Shown here one piece after another: positions 8,655 to 17,762 of a stretch of DNA of 64,000 nt. Under the pieces are notes generated by a model. It was not told where the DNA came from and did not search any database. It was given only the letters and a program-made list of their open reading frames with translations. The stretch comes from Tissierellales bacterium (GTDB lineage: Bacteria; Bacillota; Clostridia; Tissierellales; Sedimentibacteraceae), in NCBI GenBank assembly GCA_018433765.1, contig JAHDQO010000019.1, forward strand, positions 1 through 64,000, written 5' to 3'. Position numbers and translations under genes: made by a program. Numbering within the stretch: the first letter of the stretch is position 1; every line of letters begins with the position of its first letter.

Positions 8655-9749
8655 TTACGATAATTTTTCAAGTAATAATTCATACTCTTTTTTTACGTTG
8701 TTTTCTTCATATTTTAGCTTGCTTTTCAATATATCTTTACCATTTTTTCTGTCAAGCTTCATTATAGACCAAGCAGCATATATCTTTATCATTTGGCTTT
8801 GATTGTCCAATTCATTTGATATAAGTTGTTTGAGTTCTGTGCATTCTTGATTAGCTGCAGCTATAATTGCATTTCTTTTCCAAATGTTTTTTCCTCTCCA
8901 ACTTCCTGCAGTATGTCCATATTTAATGTTGAATTGTTTATTAGTAATTGTAATTAATTCTTTTAAATCTACCGATAAATCTGAGTAATCCAAATTAGTG
9001 TCAGCTTCTACAATATGACTGTTTTTAGGACATACTATTTGACATACGTCACAACCATAAATTGAATTACCCATTTTAGGCCTATATTCTATAGGTATAT
9101 AATCCTTAGTTTGAGTTAAATAGGATATACACCTCTTTGTATCTATTTCATTATTTTCTTTTATAGCATTATTAGGACAGCTATTTATACATATACTACA
9201 ATCTTTACATAAATCCACATTTTCTAAATGATTTCTTATATTATCAATCTTTTTATCAAGTAGTATGTATCCTAAGAAAATAAAGGAACCATATTTTTCA
9301 TTAATAAGCAAACTGTTTTTACCGTAATTACCTATACCGGAGTTTTTACATATTTCTCTATCTAATAGGGGTGAAGTATCTACACATATTTTGTAATTTA
9401 TTTGATTATAGTTGTTAATTTCCTCTGCTAATAGTTCTAATTTATTATAAATCTTCTTATGATAATCATTGCCAAAAGAAGATACACTAATCAAACCTGT
9501 ATTATTACTTCTTTTATATTTATAACCCTTTGCATAAGGAAAACATGCTGTGATTATAGATTTACAACTAGGAAAATATTCTTTTACATTTAGTCTTTTT
9601 GATAAATCATTATTTTCAAATTCACAATCATAGTTTTTTAATATTCTATTTTTTAAGTATTTATTTAAATATGCAAATTGTAATATATCGGTAAAACCTA
9701 TTAAATCAATGCCTAATCTTTTTGAACGTTCCTTAATAAATTCTTTCAT
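8655..9749 (-). CDS. queG: Epoxyqueuosine reductase QueG
   Basis: A 364-residue cobalamin- and iron-sulfur-dependent enzyme for the last step of queuosine synthesis in tRNA, reduction of epoxyqueuosine. Recognised features are the N-terminal DUF1730-type domain, the two ferredoxin motifs CKDCSICINSCPNNAI and CDVCQIVCPKN, and the RGKNIWKRNAIIAAAN helical-repeat C-terminus. The Cys order matches the two-cluster arrangement of the family. It is co-directional with the downstream DUF503 gene. Confidence 0.92.
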   Translation of the reverse strand: MKEFIKERSKRLGIDLIGFTDILQFAYLNKYLKNRILKNYDCEFENNDLSKRLNVKEYFPSCKSIITACFPYAKGYKYKRSNNTGLISVSSFGNDYHKKIYNKLELLAEEINNYNQINYKICVDTSPLLDREICKNSGIGNYGKNSLLINEKYGSFIFLGYILLDKKIDNIRNHLENVDLCKDCSICINSCPNNAIKENNEIDTKRCISYLTQTKDYIPIEYRPKMGNSIYGCDVCQIVCPKNSHIVEADTNLDYSDLSVDLKELITITNKQFNIKYGHTAGSWRGKNIWKRNAIIAAANQECTELKQLISNELDNQSQMIKIYAAWSIMKLDRKNGKDILKSKLKYEENNVKKEYELLLEKLS

Positions 9750-9887
9750 CTTAATTCCTCACTTACTGAATATAACATATAGAAAGACGTAAGTATTATA
9801 ACATATTTTTTAATAATATTTTAATATTTAATTATATTTATATAATACTATTATTTTTTATTATTAATAATGACTCACATTTTAATT

Positions 9888-10622
9888 TTATATTATTATC
9901 ATTTTAAATATTATCATTAATATAAATCCACCAATAAATCCATATGTTGCATATATTTCATTTCCTCTACAATGACTGTCCGGTATTAATTCATGAGAAA
10001 CAACATATAATATTGACCCTGCTGCTATTGAAAGTATTAAATTAAGATAGTTATTAACCAGTTTAATAAGCAATACACCGATTGCAGCTGAAATAGGTTC
10101 TCCTAAGCTGCTAAAGAAACTCCATAAAAGTATTTTTGATTTACTTATTCCTAGTTCCTTTAGATATTGACAGAAAATTATTCCTTCAGGAATATTTTGA
10201 ATACCAATTGCTAATGCTAGGCCTATACCTAAGTCTTTTCTACCAGCAGCATAACCAGTACCTATTGCAAATCCCTCAGGAATACTATGAATAATCATAG
10301 TTGATGTAAATAATATTAATTTTATCTTTAATGGATCATCGTCTGATTCCTTACATTCTTTGTTATGACTGTGAGGAACAGTTCTCTCTATAATTGTTAA
10401 TATTATTGTACCTATTATTAGTCCAAGAATTATTGTTGTATATTGCTTTTTTTCCATTGCTGGCTGTATAAGTTGAAATGCAGCTGCAAAAACCATTACT
10501 CCTCCTGCAAAACCCATAAGCAAATCAAGTATTTTATTAGAAATTTTTTTAAACAATAGTATTGGAATTGCTCCAATAATAGAGCAAATTCCAGCTATTA
10601 ACGCTGCTATTATTCCTTGCAA
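9888..10622 (-). CDS. ZIP family metal transporter
   Basis: A 244-residue membrane protein with about eight hydrophobic segments. The family motifs are HSIPEGFAIG and IQNIPEGIIF, which place His, Pro and Glu in the metal path of helices IV and V, and there is a short His-containing loop (HSHNKE) between them. It probably imports zinc or another divalent metal. The start is a TTG at 10622 behind AGGAGG. A terminator lies just upstream, so it forms its own unit. Confidence 0.9.
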   Translation of the reverse strand: MQGIIAALIAGICSIIGAIPILLFKKISNKILDLLMGFAGGVMVFAAAFQLIQPAMEKKQYTTIILGLIIGTIILTIIERTVPHSHNKECKESDDDPLKIKLILFTSTMIIHSIPEGFAIGTGYAAGRKDLGIGLALAIGIQNIPEGIIFCQYLKELGISKSKILLWSFFSSLGEPISAAIGVLLIKLVNNYLNLILSIAAGSILYVVSHELIPDSHCRGNEIYATYGFIGGFILMIIFKMIII

Positions 10623-10680
10623 TTAAATATCCTCCTGTTAATGTACTTATATTATCAGTATAATAAACATTAAATATTCA

Positions 10681-10720
10681 TAAAAAAATTGTCTGTAATT
10701 TTGGTTACAGACAATTTAAA
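10681..10720 (-). terminator. Intrinsic terminator after the SpoIVFB-like gene
   Basis: ATTGTCTGTAA and TTACAGACAAT form a perfect 11-bp stem around a 6-base loop, followed by seven T on the minus strand. It ends the spoIVFA/spoIVFB-like transcript. Confidence 0.85.
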
Positions 10721-10753
10721 ATATTAATTAAGGATTAATTACCATATTATTAA

Positions 10754-11297
10754 TTAAGTTTTAATAAGTTTTAAATATGTTTTTCTTATTTTGTAATTTA
10801 GTATGTTGTTTTTTTCTTCTTTTATTCCTCTCAAAGATATAATAATAAATGAAAATTTTAATATATTTGGATTTTGAAACATCATTATGCAAATTATTAA
10901 TATAAATACATAATTAACACATATCATAATTTTACTAGCTCTTAATTTATTATTAAATATCTCAAATACAGATTTTAATATATTTCCACCATCTAAAGGT
11001 ATAATTGGGAAAATGTTCAAAACTGCAATATAAAAATTAATTATAGCAAAAATTTCAAAATTATATATTTTTGCTATCTTATATGTAAAGACATTTATAA
11101 TAGGACCAGAGGCATACAAGATTATTTTTTCATAAAATGCCATATCTATTGTATCAATGTTCATATTAAAACCTAATAATGTTACTCTTATTTTTTTGTA
11201 CCTTCTTTGAAGTAGTTTTACAACTAAGATATGTCCGCTTTCATGTATAGCAAGTGATACTATTAATATTAATATAATATTTACATATCTTTTTCAT
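10754..11297 (-). pseudogene. spoIVFB: SpoIVFB-like M50 intramembrane metalloprotease, frameshifted at its start
   Basis: SpoIVFB is the membrane metalloprotease that activates pro-sigma-K. The zinc motif HESGH lies at about 11238-11252 and the second motif IFPIIPLDGGNI about 75 residues later, in one frame with several membrane segments. That frame has no start codon: it runs upstream into the TGA of the preceding gene. An ATG at 11295-11297 overlapping that TGA would give MKRYVNIILILIVSLAIHESGH if the run of five A at 11290-11294 had four. The intact product would be about 180 residues, short for SpoIVFB. The next in-frame ATG (11164) leaves out HESGH. This is either a real one-base insertion, slippage, or a sequencing error. 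Confidence 0.75.
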
Positions 11298-11917
11298 TCA
11301 TCAACATTAAAGAATTTTTCTGGGTTAATTGATTCACCACCTTCCCATATCTCTATATGTAATATTTGATTATTAATATCTAGAGTACCTATAACATCTC
11401 CTTTTTTTAATTTGTCTCCTACTTCAACAAAAAATTGATCTAATTTTCCATATATGATCTTTTTATCTTCTGATTCAACAACTATATAATTAGCTAAGCT
11501 TTCATTATTATCAGCTATAATAACTTTACCATTAGAAATAGCTCTTACAGTTTCTGTATTAGAAGCAATATCTAGTCCATGATTGTAATACGCATTATCA
11601 CCAGCTTCTGCTATTCCATATCCATTACTTATTGTCCCATTTACAGGAGCTGCATATTCTTTTTCCCCTTTAAAAAATGATGATATATTTTCCATACTTC
11701 TATCTAGTCCACTACTTATAACTTCAACTACAGGAGATAAGTCTAAATTATTAGATACTTTTTCTTCAGTAAACTCTACTATTTTCTTAGCAATAACATT
11801 ATCAAATTGCTTAGTACAGATAACTACAACAACAAGAAGTATACTAAACATTACTTGAAATACTAATTTCCTATTAATATTATCTCTTTTTTTAAAATCA
11901 TGTTTCTTTTTATTCAC
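11294..11917 (-). CDS. spoIVFA: SpoIVFA-like protein: membrane anchor plus M23/LytM domain
   Basis: A 207-residue protein with one N-terminal membrane segment (around residues 18-38) and a C-terminal LytM domain (YYNHGLDIA, SNGKVIIADN, KKGDVIGTLD). SpoIVFA has this layout and holds SpoIVFB in an inactive complex; here it lies directly before an M50 protease gene, which decides the call. The final HxH of active M23 peptidases is replaced (LHIEIW), so it is probably not an enzyme. It could instead be a generic LytM protein, but the neighbour makes that less likely. Confidence 0.75.
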   Translation of the reverse strand: MNKKKHDFKKRDNINRKLVFQVMFSILLVVVVICTKQFDNVIAKKIVEFTEEKVSNNLDLSPVVEVISSGLDRSMENISSFFKGEKEYAAPVNGTISNGYGIAEAGDNAYYNHGLDIASNTETVRAISNGKVIIADNNESLANYIVVESEDKKIIYGKLDQFFVEVGDKLKKGDVIGTLDINNQILHIEIWEGGESINPEKFFNVDE

Positions 11918-12041
11918 AATACCACCTTTTTCCCTTTTTATTATTATTTTATTTATTTATTAATTCATTATTACAATATTATGATATAAATATTAAATGT
12001 TGGTTTAAGCATTTTTAATAAGTAATAAAAATGTCATAAAA

Positions 12042-12074
12042 TAAAAAAAAATTGATACTTAATAAGTATCAATT
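12042..12074 (-). terminator. Intrinsic terminator overlapping the apbE stop codon
   Basis: AATTGATACTT and AAGTATCAATT form an 11-bp stem with a 3-base loop, followed by eight T on the minus strand. Confidence 0.85.
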
Positions 12075-13110
12075 AATTCACTATCTTATATTTTTTATCA
12101 GTTAATTCAAATTTGTCTTTTATTCCATCCGATAGATATATTTTATTGTCTTTAGTAACAAATACTGCTTCTACATCATCAAGATTATTTACTTTCGACA
12201 AACCTTTTTCTAATCCTAATAGCAGTGTTGTTGTTGATAATGCATCACTTTCAAATGAAGTTGATGATATTATAGATACACTTTTTAAATTATTATCCGA
12301 AGGAAAACCAGTGAATGGATTTATTATATGATGGTACCTCTTATCATCTTTCTCAAAATATCTTTCGTAATCTCCTGATGTTACAACAGATAAGTTTGAT
12401 GCCTTAATAATACCAAGATATCCTCCTCTAGCTTCTTCAGGATTTTGTATACCAACACTAAAATCACTATTATCAGATTTTGTACCTAATAATAAAACAT
12501 TTCCTCCTAGATTTACAATAGCATTATCTATTCCCAGTTCTTTAATCTTGTCTGCAGTTTTATCAGCTATATAACCTTTTGCTATTGCTCCAAAATCTAT
12601 AAACATACCTTCTTTTTCAAGCATTATTTGTTTTTGTTCTTCATCAATTTTAACTTTTTTATAATCTACCAATAATAATGCTTTTTCTATTTCTTCCTTA
12701 CTAGGAACTCTTTCTTCTGGAGTACCAATTCCCCATAATTCAATTATAGGACCCAAAGATACATCAAACAGCCCTTCTGAAAGTTCTGAATATTCAATAG
12801 ACTTTTTCGTAACTTCTATAGTCTCATCAGAGACTTTAGTGTATTCTTTACCTGCATTTTCTCTTAATTTGTAAAGATCACTCGTTTTTATATGGATACT
12901 TAATATATTTTCTAATTGTTTAATATAATCAAATATTGGTTCAAATAAAGTTTCATCTTCAGTATCATAAAGCGTTATTGTTATATAAGTATTTAACATA
13001 AAATCACTTTTTGATATTTTTTTATCTGCCCCATTATTCTGTTTATATGAACATGATGTAATATATAAAATCATACTCATAATAACTATTAAAATAATTT
13101 TTTTCTTCAT
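12073..13110 (-). CDS. apbE: FAD:protein FMN transferase ApbE (lipoprotein)
   Basis: A 345-residue enzyme that attaches FMN from FAD to Thr residues of target proteins. The N-terminus is a lipoprotein signal with lipobox ITSC, so it works outside the membrane. ApbE signatures include FDVSLGPIIELW, DFGAIAKGYIADK, NLGGNVLLLG and HHIINPFTGFP. Its expected targets, RnfG and RnfD, are encoded 14-16 kb away. It follows the MinD-like gene by 44 bases at the end of the cell-shape cluster. Confidence 0.93.
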   Translation of the reverse strand: MKKKIILIVIMSMILYITSCSYKQNNGADKKISKSDFMLNTYITITLYDTEDETLFEPIFDYIKQLENILSIHIKTSDLYKLRENAGKEYTKVSDETIEVTKKSIEYSELSEGLFDVSLGPIIELWGIGTPEERVPSKEEIEKALLLVDYKKVKIDEEQKQIMLEKEGMFIDFGAIAKGYIADKTADKIKELGIDNAIVNLGGNVLLLGTKSDNSDFSVGIQNPEEARGGYLGIIKASNLSVVTSGDYERYFEKDDKRYHHIINPFTGFPSDNNLKSVSIISSTSFESDALSTTTLLLGLEKGLSKVNNLDDVEAVFVTKDNKIYLSDGIKDKFELTDKKYKIVN

Positions 13111-13153
13111 CTAAATAATCCTCATTAAAGTTGTAAAGCTATAGTAATATAAG

Positions 13154-13855
13154 TTAAAGCACCTTACCAACTAACTTTTGTATAACATCATTAAATTTCT
13201 TAATTTGATTGTCAAAAAAGAAATCTTTATTTAAATCTATAAAAACTTCATCATAATCAATAAATCCTAAAACCTCACCAGGTAACATAGTTTTTATATC
13301 TTTAAATGAAAATTCTACGCCATGCTTAACATTCTCTTTTTTATATTTATTTATTATGACATAAGTTTTTTTCTTAATTTTTCTGTTAAATAAATTAAAT
13401 ATTTTATATATGTTTCTAATAGATGAAACATTTGAGTCATCAATAATTAAAACGCAATTAACTGATTCATAATCAATATAATTTTGATTAAATATTACTG
13501 GACCATCTACAATAATGCATTCATATTCTAACTTTAATATTGCTAATAACTTATTGAATTGTTTTTCTTCTGTAATATTTAACTTTTCCTTTAATCTAGG
13601 AGCAGGAAGTATATGCAGAAAATCTTCTATTTCAATTGTAGCTTGCTCTAAACTGCATGTTTCTTCAATAACATCCTGAACATCATATATTATCTGCTCT
13701 TCTACCTCTGCATATCTTGCTATACTTCTTTTGTCATTTGATATATCTACTAAGATTGTTTTAACATTTTTTGAAAATTCTACAGCAGTTTTTAATGCTA
13801 CAACACTCCTACCAATTTCGTTTTTACTTGAAGTAACAAGTATTACGTTTTTCAT
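13154..13855 (-). CDS. MinD/ParA-like protein with degenerate P-loop
   Basis: A 233-residue protein with the deviant Walker fold of the MinD/ParA group: an N-terminal strand and loop (VTSSKNEIGRS), a VDIS switch region, and YECIIVDGP as Walker B-like strand. In active family members the loop reads KGGxGKT; here the second Lys is Arg and the Gly pair is lost, so ATP hydrolysis is doubtful. It sits where minD lies in the mreBCD-mrdA-minCDE cluster of other Firmicutes, but minC and minE are absent. It may be a structural or regulatory remnant used in cell-shape control. Confidence 0.7.
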   Translation of the reverse strand: MKNVILVTSSKNEIGRSVVALKTAVEFSKNVKTILVDISNDKRSIARYAEVEEQIIYDVQDVIEETCSLEQATIEIEDFLHILPAPRLKEKLNITEEKQFNKLLAILKLEYECIIVDGPVIFNQNYIDYESVNCVLIIDDSNVSSIRNIYKIFNLFNRKIKKKTYVIINKYKKENVKHGVEFSFKDIKTMLPGEVLGFIDYDEVFIDLNKDFFFDNQIKKFNDVIQKLVGKVL

Positions 13856-13878
13856 AAAACCACTCCTTTCAATATACG

Positions 13879-16800
13879 CTACTCACTCTCTGTATTAGTA
13901 TCTAATTTAAGATATTCTGCAATAACATCTCTAACTGCTGGAGCTGGATATCTTCCAGAACCTCCTTGAAATATTACAGAGGCTACTGCAATTTGAGGGT
14001 CATCATATGGAGCAAATGCAACATACCAACCAAAATCATCATAAGGTTCACCTGTTTCTGGATTTAATCCATCTTTCTCTGCAGTACCTGTTTTTGAGCC
14101 TACTTCAACAGGAAAATTAGCATATAATCCATGAGTATCACTTTCAGACACCAGTTTCATACCCTTTCGTACATAGCCTAAGTAATCATAATTACTTAAA
14201 TCGACTCTTTCCGATTCTCTTTTAGGAGTATACACTACTTCTCTTCCATCATAGCTTACTCCTTTCTTTATTACACTTACATTATGTCTATACCCATCGT
14301 TAGCTACTGTTGCTATATAATTTGCCATCTGTATTGGGGTATAAGAATTACTTCCTTGTCCAATACTAATATTCATTGTATCACCCAAAGTCCATACTGC
14401 TTGATTTAAGTAACTATATTTAATTATATCTGTAATTGGTGTACCGGCATCATTTGTTTTCATAGGATCGATATTTAAGTCTGATAATCTTCGGTATACT
14501 TCATTTCTTGTTAATGACTCATCTAAATTAACCCAACTTATAATATTATCAATGATATCATTTTTCTCATTGACATCTATTTCTACATCCTTTTTAAAGT
14601 ATTTATCAATATTTTGTTCTAGATACAATCTTAAATACATTTTTGTACTTTCTATTTTATCATTTGGATTAGGTAATCCTCCTGAATATTCTCTAGGAAT
14701 ATCTATTTCAATACCTGTTTTATCATTTAATCCAAATTCCTCAGCCATATAAAGTATATCGTCTAAAGTTACTCTATGACTTGTTTTTTCATGCGTAACT
14801 TGATTTTCTCCTAAAACTATTGTGTAGAAATAAAAATTGCAGGAATCTCTTATCGCTTCATATAAATTTTCATATCCATGTGTTCCTCTATACATATTCC
14901 AAATCCAACACCCATATGGATGTCCGCCCATTTCCATAACACCTGCACAGTACACTCTTTCTTCTGGTGGAATTCCCTTTTCTAATGCAGCTAAAGAAGT
15001 AATTATCTTAAATGTTGACCCCGGCTGAATAGCTGTAAGTAATGATATATTAAGCAACGGCTTAGGAGCTAAAGGATCTTTTGAATCATTTAACAACCCT
15101 TCATAGTCTTCATTTGAAATACCAGTAGAAAATAAATTCAAATCATAAGATGGATAATTCACGAGAGCTAAAACTTCTCCTGTTTTAACATCTATAGCTA
15201 CTAGTGCACCTGAGTTAGCATTCTTATAAGCTTCATCATAAGGATAATTACCCCATTTACTTTCATAAACTCCACCTATTTGTATCTGCTCAAGTGCTTT
15301 CTTTAAAGCTGCTTCAGCTTTTTCTTGTAATTCAATATCTAAAGTTAAATATAAATCACCACCGGGTATAGGCGTTACTTCATCCACTGATTTCATTGTA
15401 TTTCCTAATGCATTTATTTCAACTGTCTTTTTACCCTTTTTACCATTTAGTAAATCTTCGAATTTTTCTTCTACTCCCGTTTTTCCTATTATATCATCTG
15501 GACTATAGTCTTTTTCCTTAATATACTCTTCTATCTCATAATCTTGAGATATTTTTCCTAAATATCCTATTACATGAGCTGCAGTTTCACCCATAGGATA
15601 ATAACGCTGAGGCTCGACTTCTACATTAACACCTATTAATTCATAATTCATTTCAGAAATCATTGCAACTGTTTTTTCAGAAGCACCATAGCAAATATCA
15701 ATTGGATGAAATGCTAAATATCCTTGTTTTATATACCTTTCTCTAATTACAAAAATATTTCTTGCATCATAATCATTTATACTTTCATCTATTTCAGTCT
15801 CTTCTCTTAACATTTTAAATACATTTTCAGCACCTTCAATATCGCCATGTATGTTTTTCTCTATCCAACTATCTTTTTCAATGATTGGTCTGTACTCCCA
15901 CTCTTTGACCGAAATAGATGGATTAACATATCCTAATAATTCACTTTGAGCATAAAATCTAACACCATTATCCTCTTCTGTAATTATCTCATATAGAATA
16001 TTATCTTCACCAGCTATATGTTTTACTAACTCATACGCAGTAGTGTCATCAGTTAATCCAAAATCACTAAGTGCTTTGTTTTTAGATTTTATTTCAGTAT
16101 AAGTAAACTTAACTACATTATCTTCGATGCTGTATACCACAGGTAAATCAGGGTATATCTTTGCAACTTTTTCAAACATAGTTATACCTGGTACAATTTG
16201 TTCAGTATCAGAATGATACACAGTAGTTAATAGCTTATCTATAGAATATTTTAAAACTAAGTTAACAAAATCATCTTTAGCTTGTGATTCAAGAGTAACT
16301 TTATCACACTCCATAGATAATGAATTCTTTAGCTCTTCATATTCATTATCATAGCTAAAAACATAAGGAACTAGATTTATTTTATCTGTTAATCCTTTGC
16401 TACTGAGAAGATTATATACAGCTTTTCTAACTTTAGAATTAGAAAATAATCTTCTTGTGTATTTCTTTTCATTTGTGTATAAATCAGCTATCACTGATTG
16501 TGGCAATGCATCTAGAGAAAAATCATTATTGTCTAACCATTGTGCCACTACTTCACTATCACTATTGTATATGTAACTATCTTCCTTAAATGAAACAGGT
16601 AAATCATCTATCTCTTTTTTTAACAACAGTAATGCACGTTCTTTAATATTATATTCCTCATCATAAATTACAGTTTTATATTCTAATATTTCATCCATTA
16701 AATTATTTGAAACAACTATATCTATGACTTCTTCTAACGCAGACGATAAATTTGTATCAGCATTATCTTTAAACTCAAATGAATCCATAATTATTGGAAA

Positions 16801-17142
16801 CTCATCAATGACTTTTTCACAATTTAAATCTAATATTTTAGATAAAGTATATCCTAATTCATTAAACTGTTTTTTATCAATCTGATCCTTAAGTATTTGA
16901 ATTGTAAAACTTGATACATTATCTGCTAAAATAATTCCATTTCTATCGTAAATTTTCCCTCTTGGAGCTTTTATTGGTATATCCTTAATCGTTTTGCTAT
17001 CTGATTTAACTCTATAATCTTCTCCATGTATTATAGTTAAAACTGCTAATTTAAAAATAAGTACTAACATTAATAACAGCATCAGATAATAAAAAATATT
17101 TTGTCTGTTCTTAAAAAATTTCTGTATTCTAATAATAATCAC
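13879..17142 (-). CDS. mrdA: Penicillin-binding protein 2 (transpeptidase for cell elongation)
   Basis: A very large class B PBP of about 1087 residues that cross-links peptidoglycan with MreB/RodA. One membrane segment lies near the N-terminus, then the dimerisation domain (APRGKIYDRNGIILA), a long insertion, and the transpeptidase domain with catalytic PGSTFK near residue 707, SCN near 766 and SKTGTAEK near 1016. The usual length is 600-700; the extra sequence lies between residues about 100 and 480. Start choice is hard: an ATG at 17190 is inside a repeat and has no ribosome binding site, the GTG at 17142 sits in the GAGGTG site, and ATT codons follow at good spacing. Confidence 0.92.
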   Translation of the reverse strand: MIIIRIQKFFKNRQNIFYYLMLLLMLVLIFKLAVLTIIHGEDYRVKSDSKTIKDIPIKAPRGKIYDRNGIILADNVSSFTIQILKDQIDKKQFNELGYTLSKILDLNCEKVIDEFPIIMDSFEFKDNADTNLSSALEEVIDIVVSNNLMDEILEYKTVIYDEEYNIKERALLLLKKEIDDLPVSFKEDSYIYNSDSEVVAQWLDNNDFSLDALPQSVIADLYTNEKKYTRRLFSNSKVRKAVYNLLSSKGLTDKINLVPYVFSYDNEYEELKNSLSMECDKVTLESQAKDDFVNLVLKYSIDKLLTTVYHSDTEQIVPGITMFEKVAKIYPDLPVVYSIEDNVVKFTYTEIKSKNKALSDFGLTDDTTAYELVKHIAGEDNILYEIITEEDNGVRFYAQSELLGYVNPSISVKEWEYRPIIEKDSWIEKNIHGDIEGAENVFKMLREETEIDESINDYDARNIFVIRERYIKQGYLAFHPIDICYGASEKTVAMISEMNYELIGVNVEVEPQRYYPMGETAAHVIGYLGKISQDYEIEEYIKEKDYSPDDIIGKTGVEEKFEDLLNGKKGKKTVEINALGNTMKSVDEVTPIPGGDLYLTLDIELQEKAEAALKKALEQIQIGGVYESKWGNYPYDEAYKNANSGALVAIDVKTGEVLALVNYPSYDLNLFSTGISNEDYEGLLNDSKDPLAPKPLLNISLLTAIQPGSTFKIITSLAALEKGIPPEERVYCAGVMEMGGHPYGCWIWNMYRGTHGYENLYEAIRDSCNFYFYTIVLGENQVTHEKTSHRVTLDDILYMAEEFGLNDKTGIEIDIPREYSGGLPNPNDKIESTKMYLRLYLEQNIDKYFKKDVEIDVNEKNDIIDNIISWVNLDESLTRNEVYRRLSDLNIDPMKTNDAGTPITDIIKYSYLNQAVWTLGDTMNISIGQGSNSYTPIQMANYIATVANDGYRHNVSVIKKGVSYDGREVVYTPKRESERVDLSNYDYLGYVRKGMKLVSESDTHGLYANFPVEVGSKTGTAEKDGLNPETGEPYDDFGWYVAFAPYDDPQIAVASVIFQGGSGRYPAPAVRDVIAEYLKLDTNTESE

Positions 17143-17153
17143 CTCATATAACA

Positions 17154-17198
17154 GTTGATAATTAATTGATAGTTTATACTTTACTAACATAAAGTCTT
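17154..17198. repeat. Short dispersed repeat between mreD and mrdA
   Basis: A run of GTTGATA/TTGATAGTT units ends in TTTACTAACATAAAGTCTT. A close copy with the same order of parts lies at 40464-40507 inside the phage-tail operon. The repeat supplies the upstream ATG of mrdA, which argues against that start. Confidence 0.5.
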
Positions 17199-17235
17199 TG
17201 TAATTTACATTTTTAATTTATAATTTTAAATTTAT

Positions 17236-17739
17236 TTATTGTCGTGATAATAATTTTATATTGAATTTGTTAAAAAGATAAAGCATAAACTTTGACAAAG
17301 CTGCTGCAAGTGCTGCATCAACAATAATTTCAAATATTATATTACCTGTAATCAATGTTATTTCTTTATACTCGAGTCCAAGGAAAAATAATATAATGTA
17401 CATTAACAAATGCCATACTACAGCTGAAATTAATGTAATCCAAAAAAAAGAAAAAGCATTTTCTTTATTAACATCTTCATTTATTAAACCTACAATTGAG
17501 CCTACTAAAAAAAACAGTAAAGTATATATTCCAAAAACATCTATCATCATAATGTCGTAAAGCAATCCTGTTATTATTCCTAGAAAGGCACCTGTAATAC
17601 TATCAGAATATAACGCAAACACAACTACCAGAGCAAGAGATACATTTGGAATTATTCCAAAACAACCAATGAAATGATATAATGATGTTTGCAATATAAA
17701 ATTCAAAATAACTATTACTATCATAATTACTTTTTTCAT
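17236..17739 (-). CDS. mreD: Rod shape-determining protein MreD
   Basis: A 167-residue integral membrane protein with five or six hydrophobic segments, matching MreD in length and in pieces such as GCFGIIPNVSLALVV, ITGAFLGIITGLLYDIM and NEDVNKENAF. It bridges MreC and the elongation synthases. It follows mreC by 23 bases in the standard mreBCD order. Confidence 0.9.
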   Translation of the reverse strand: MKKVIMIVIVILNFILQTSLYHFIGCFGIIPNVSLALVVVFALYSDSITGAFLGIITGLLYDIMMIDVFGIYTLLFFLVGSIVGLINEDVNKENAFSFFWITLISAVVWHLLMYIILFFLGLEYKEITLITGNIIFEIIVDAALAAALSKFMLYLFNKFNIKLLSRQ

Positions 17740-17762
17740 ACTAATTTCAGTCCCTTTATTCT

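Noticed and set aside
11284-11300. TGA between the SpoIVFA-like and SpoIVFB-like frames as a selenocysteine codon or read-through fusion
   Set aside because: There is no Sec context, the upstream protein ends naturally, and a one-base change gives a normal ATGA-coupled start.
11294-11917. Secreted M23 wall hydrolase
   Set aside because: The last HxH zinc motif is lost and the neighbour is an M50 protease, so SpoIVFA-like is the better call.
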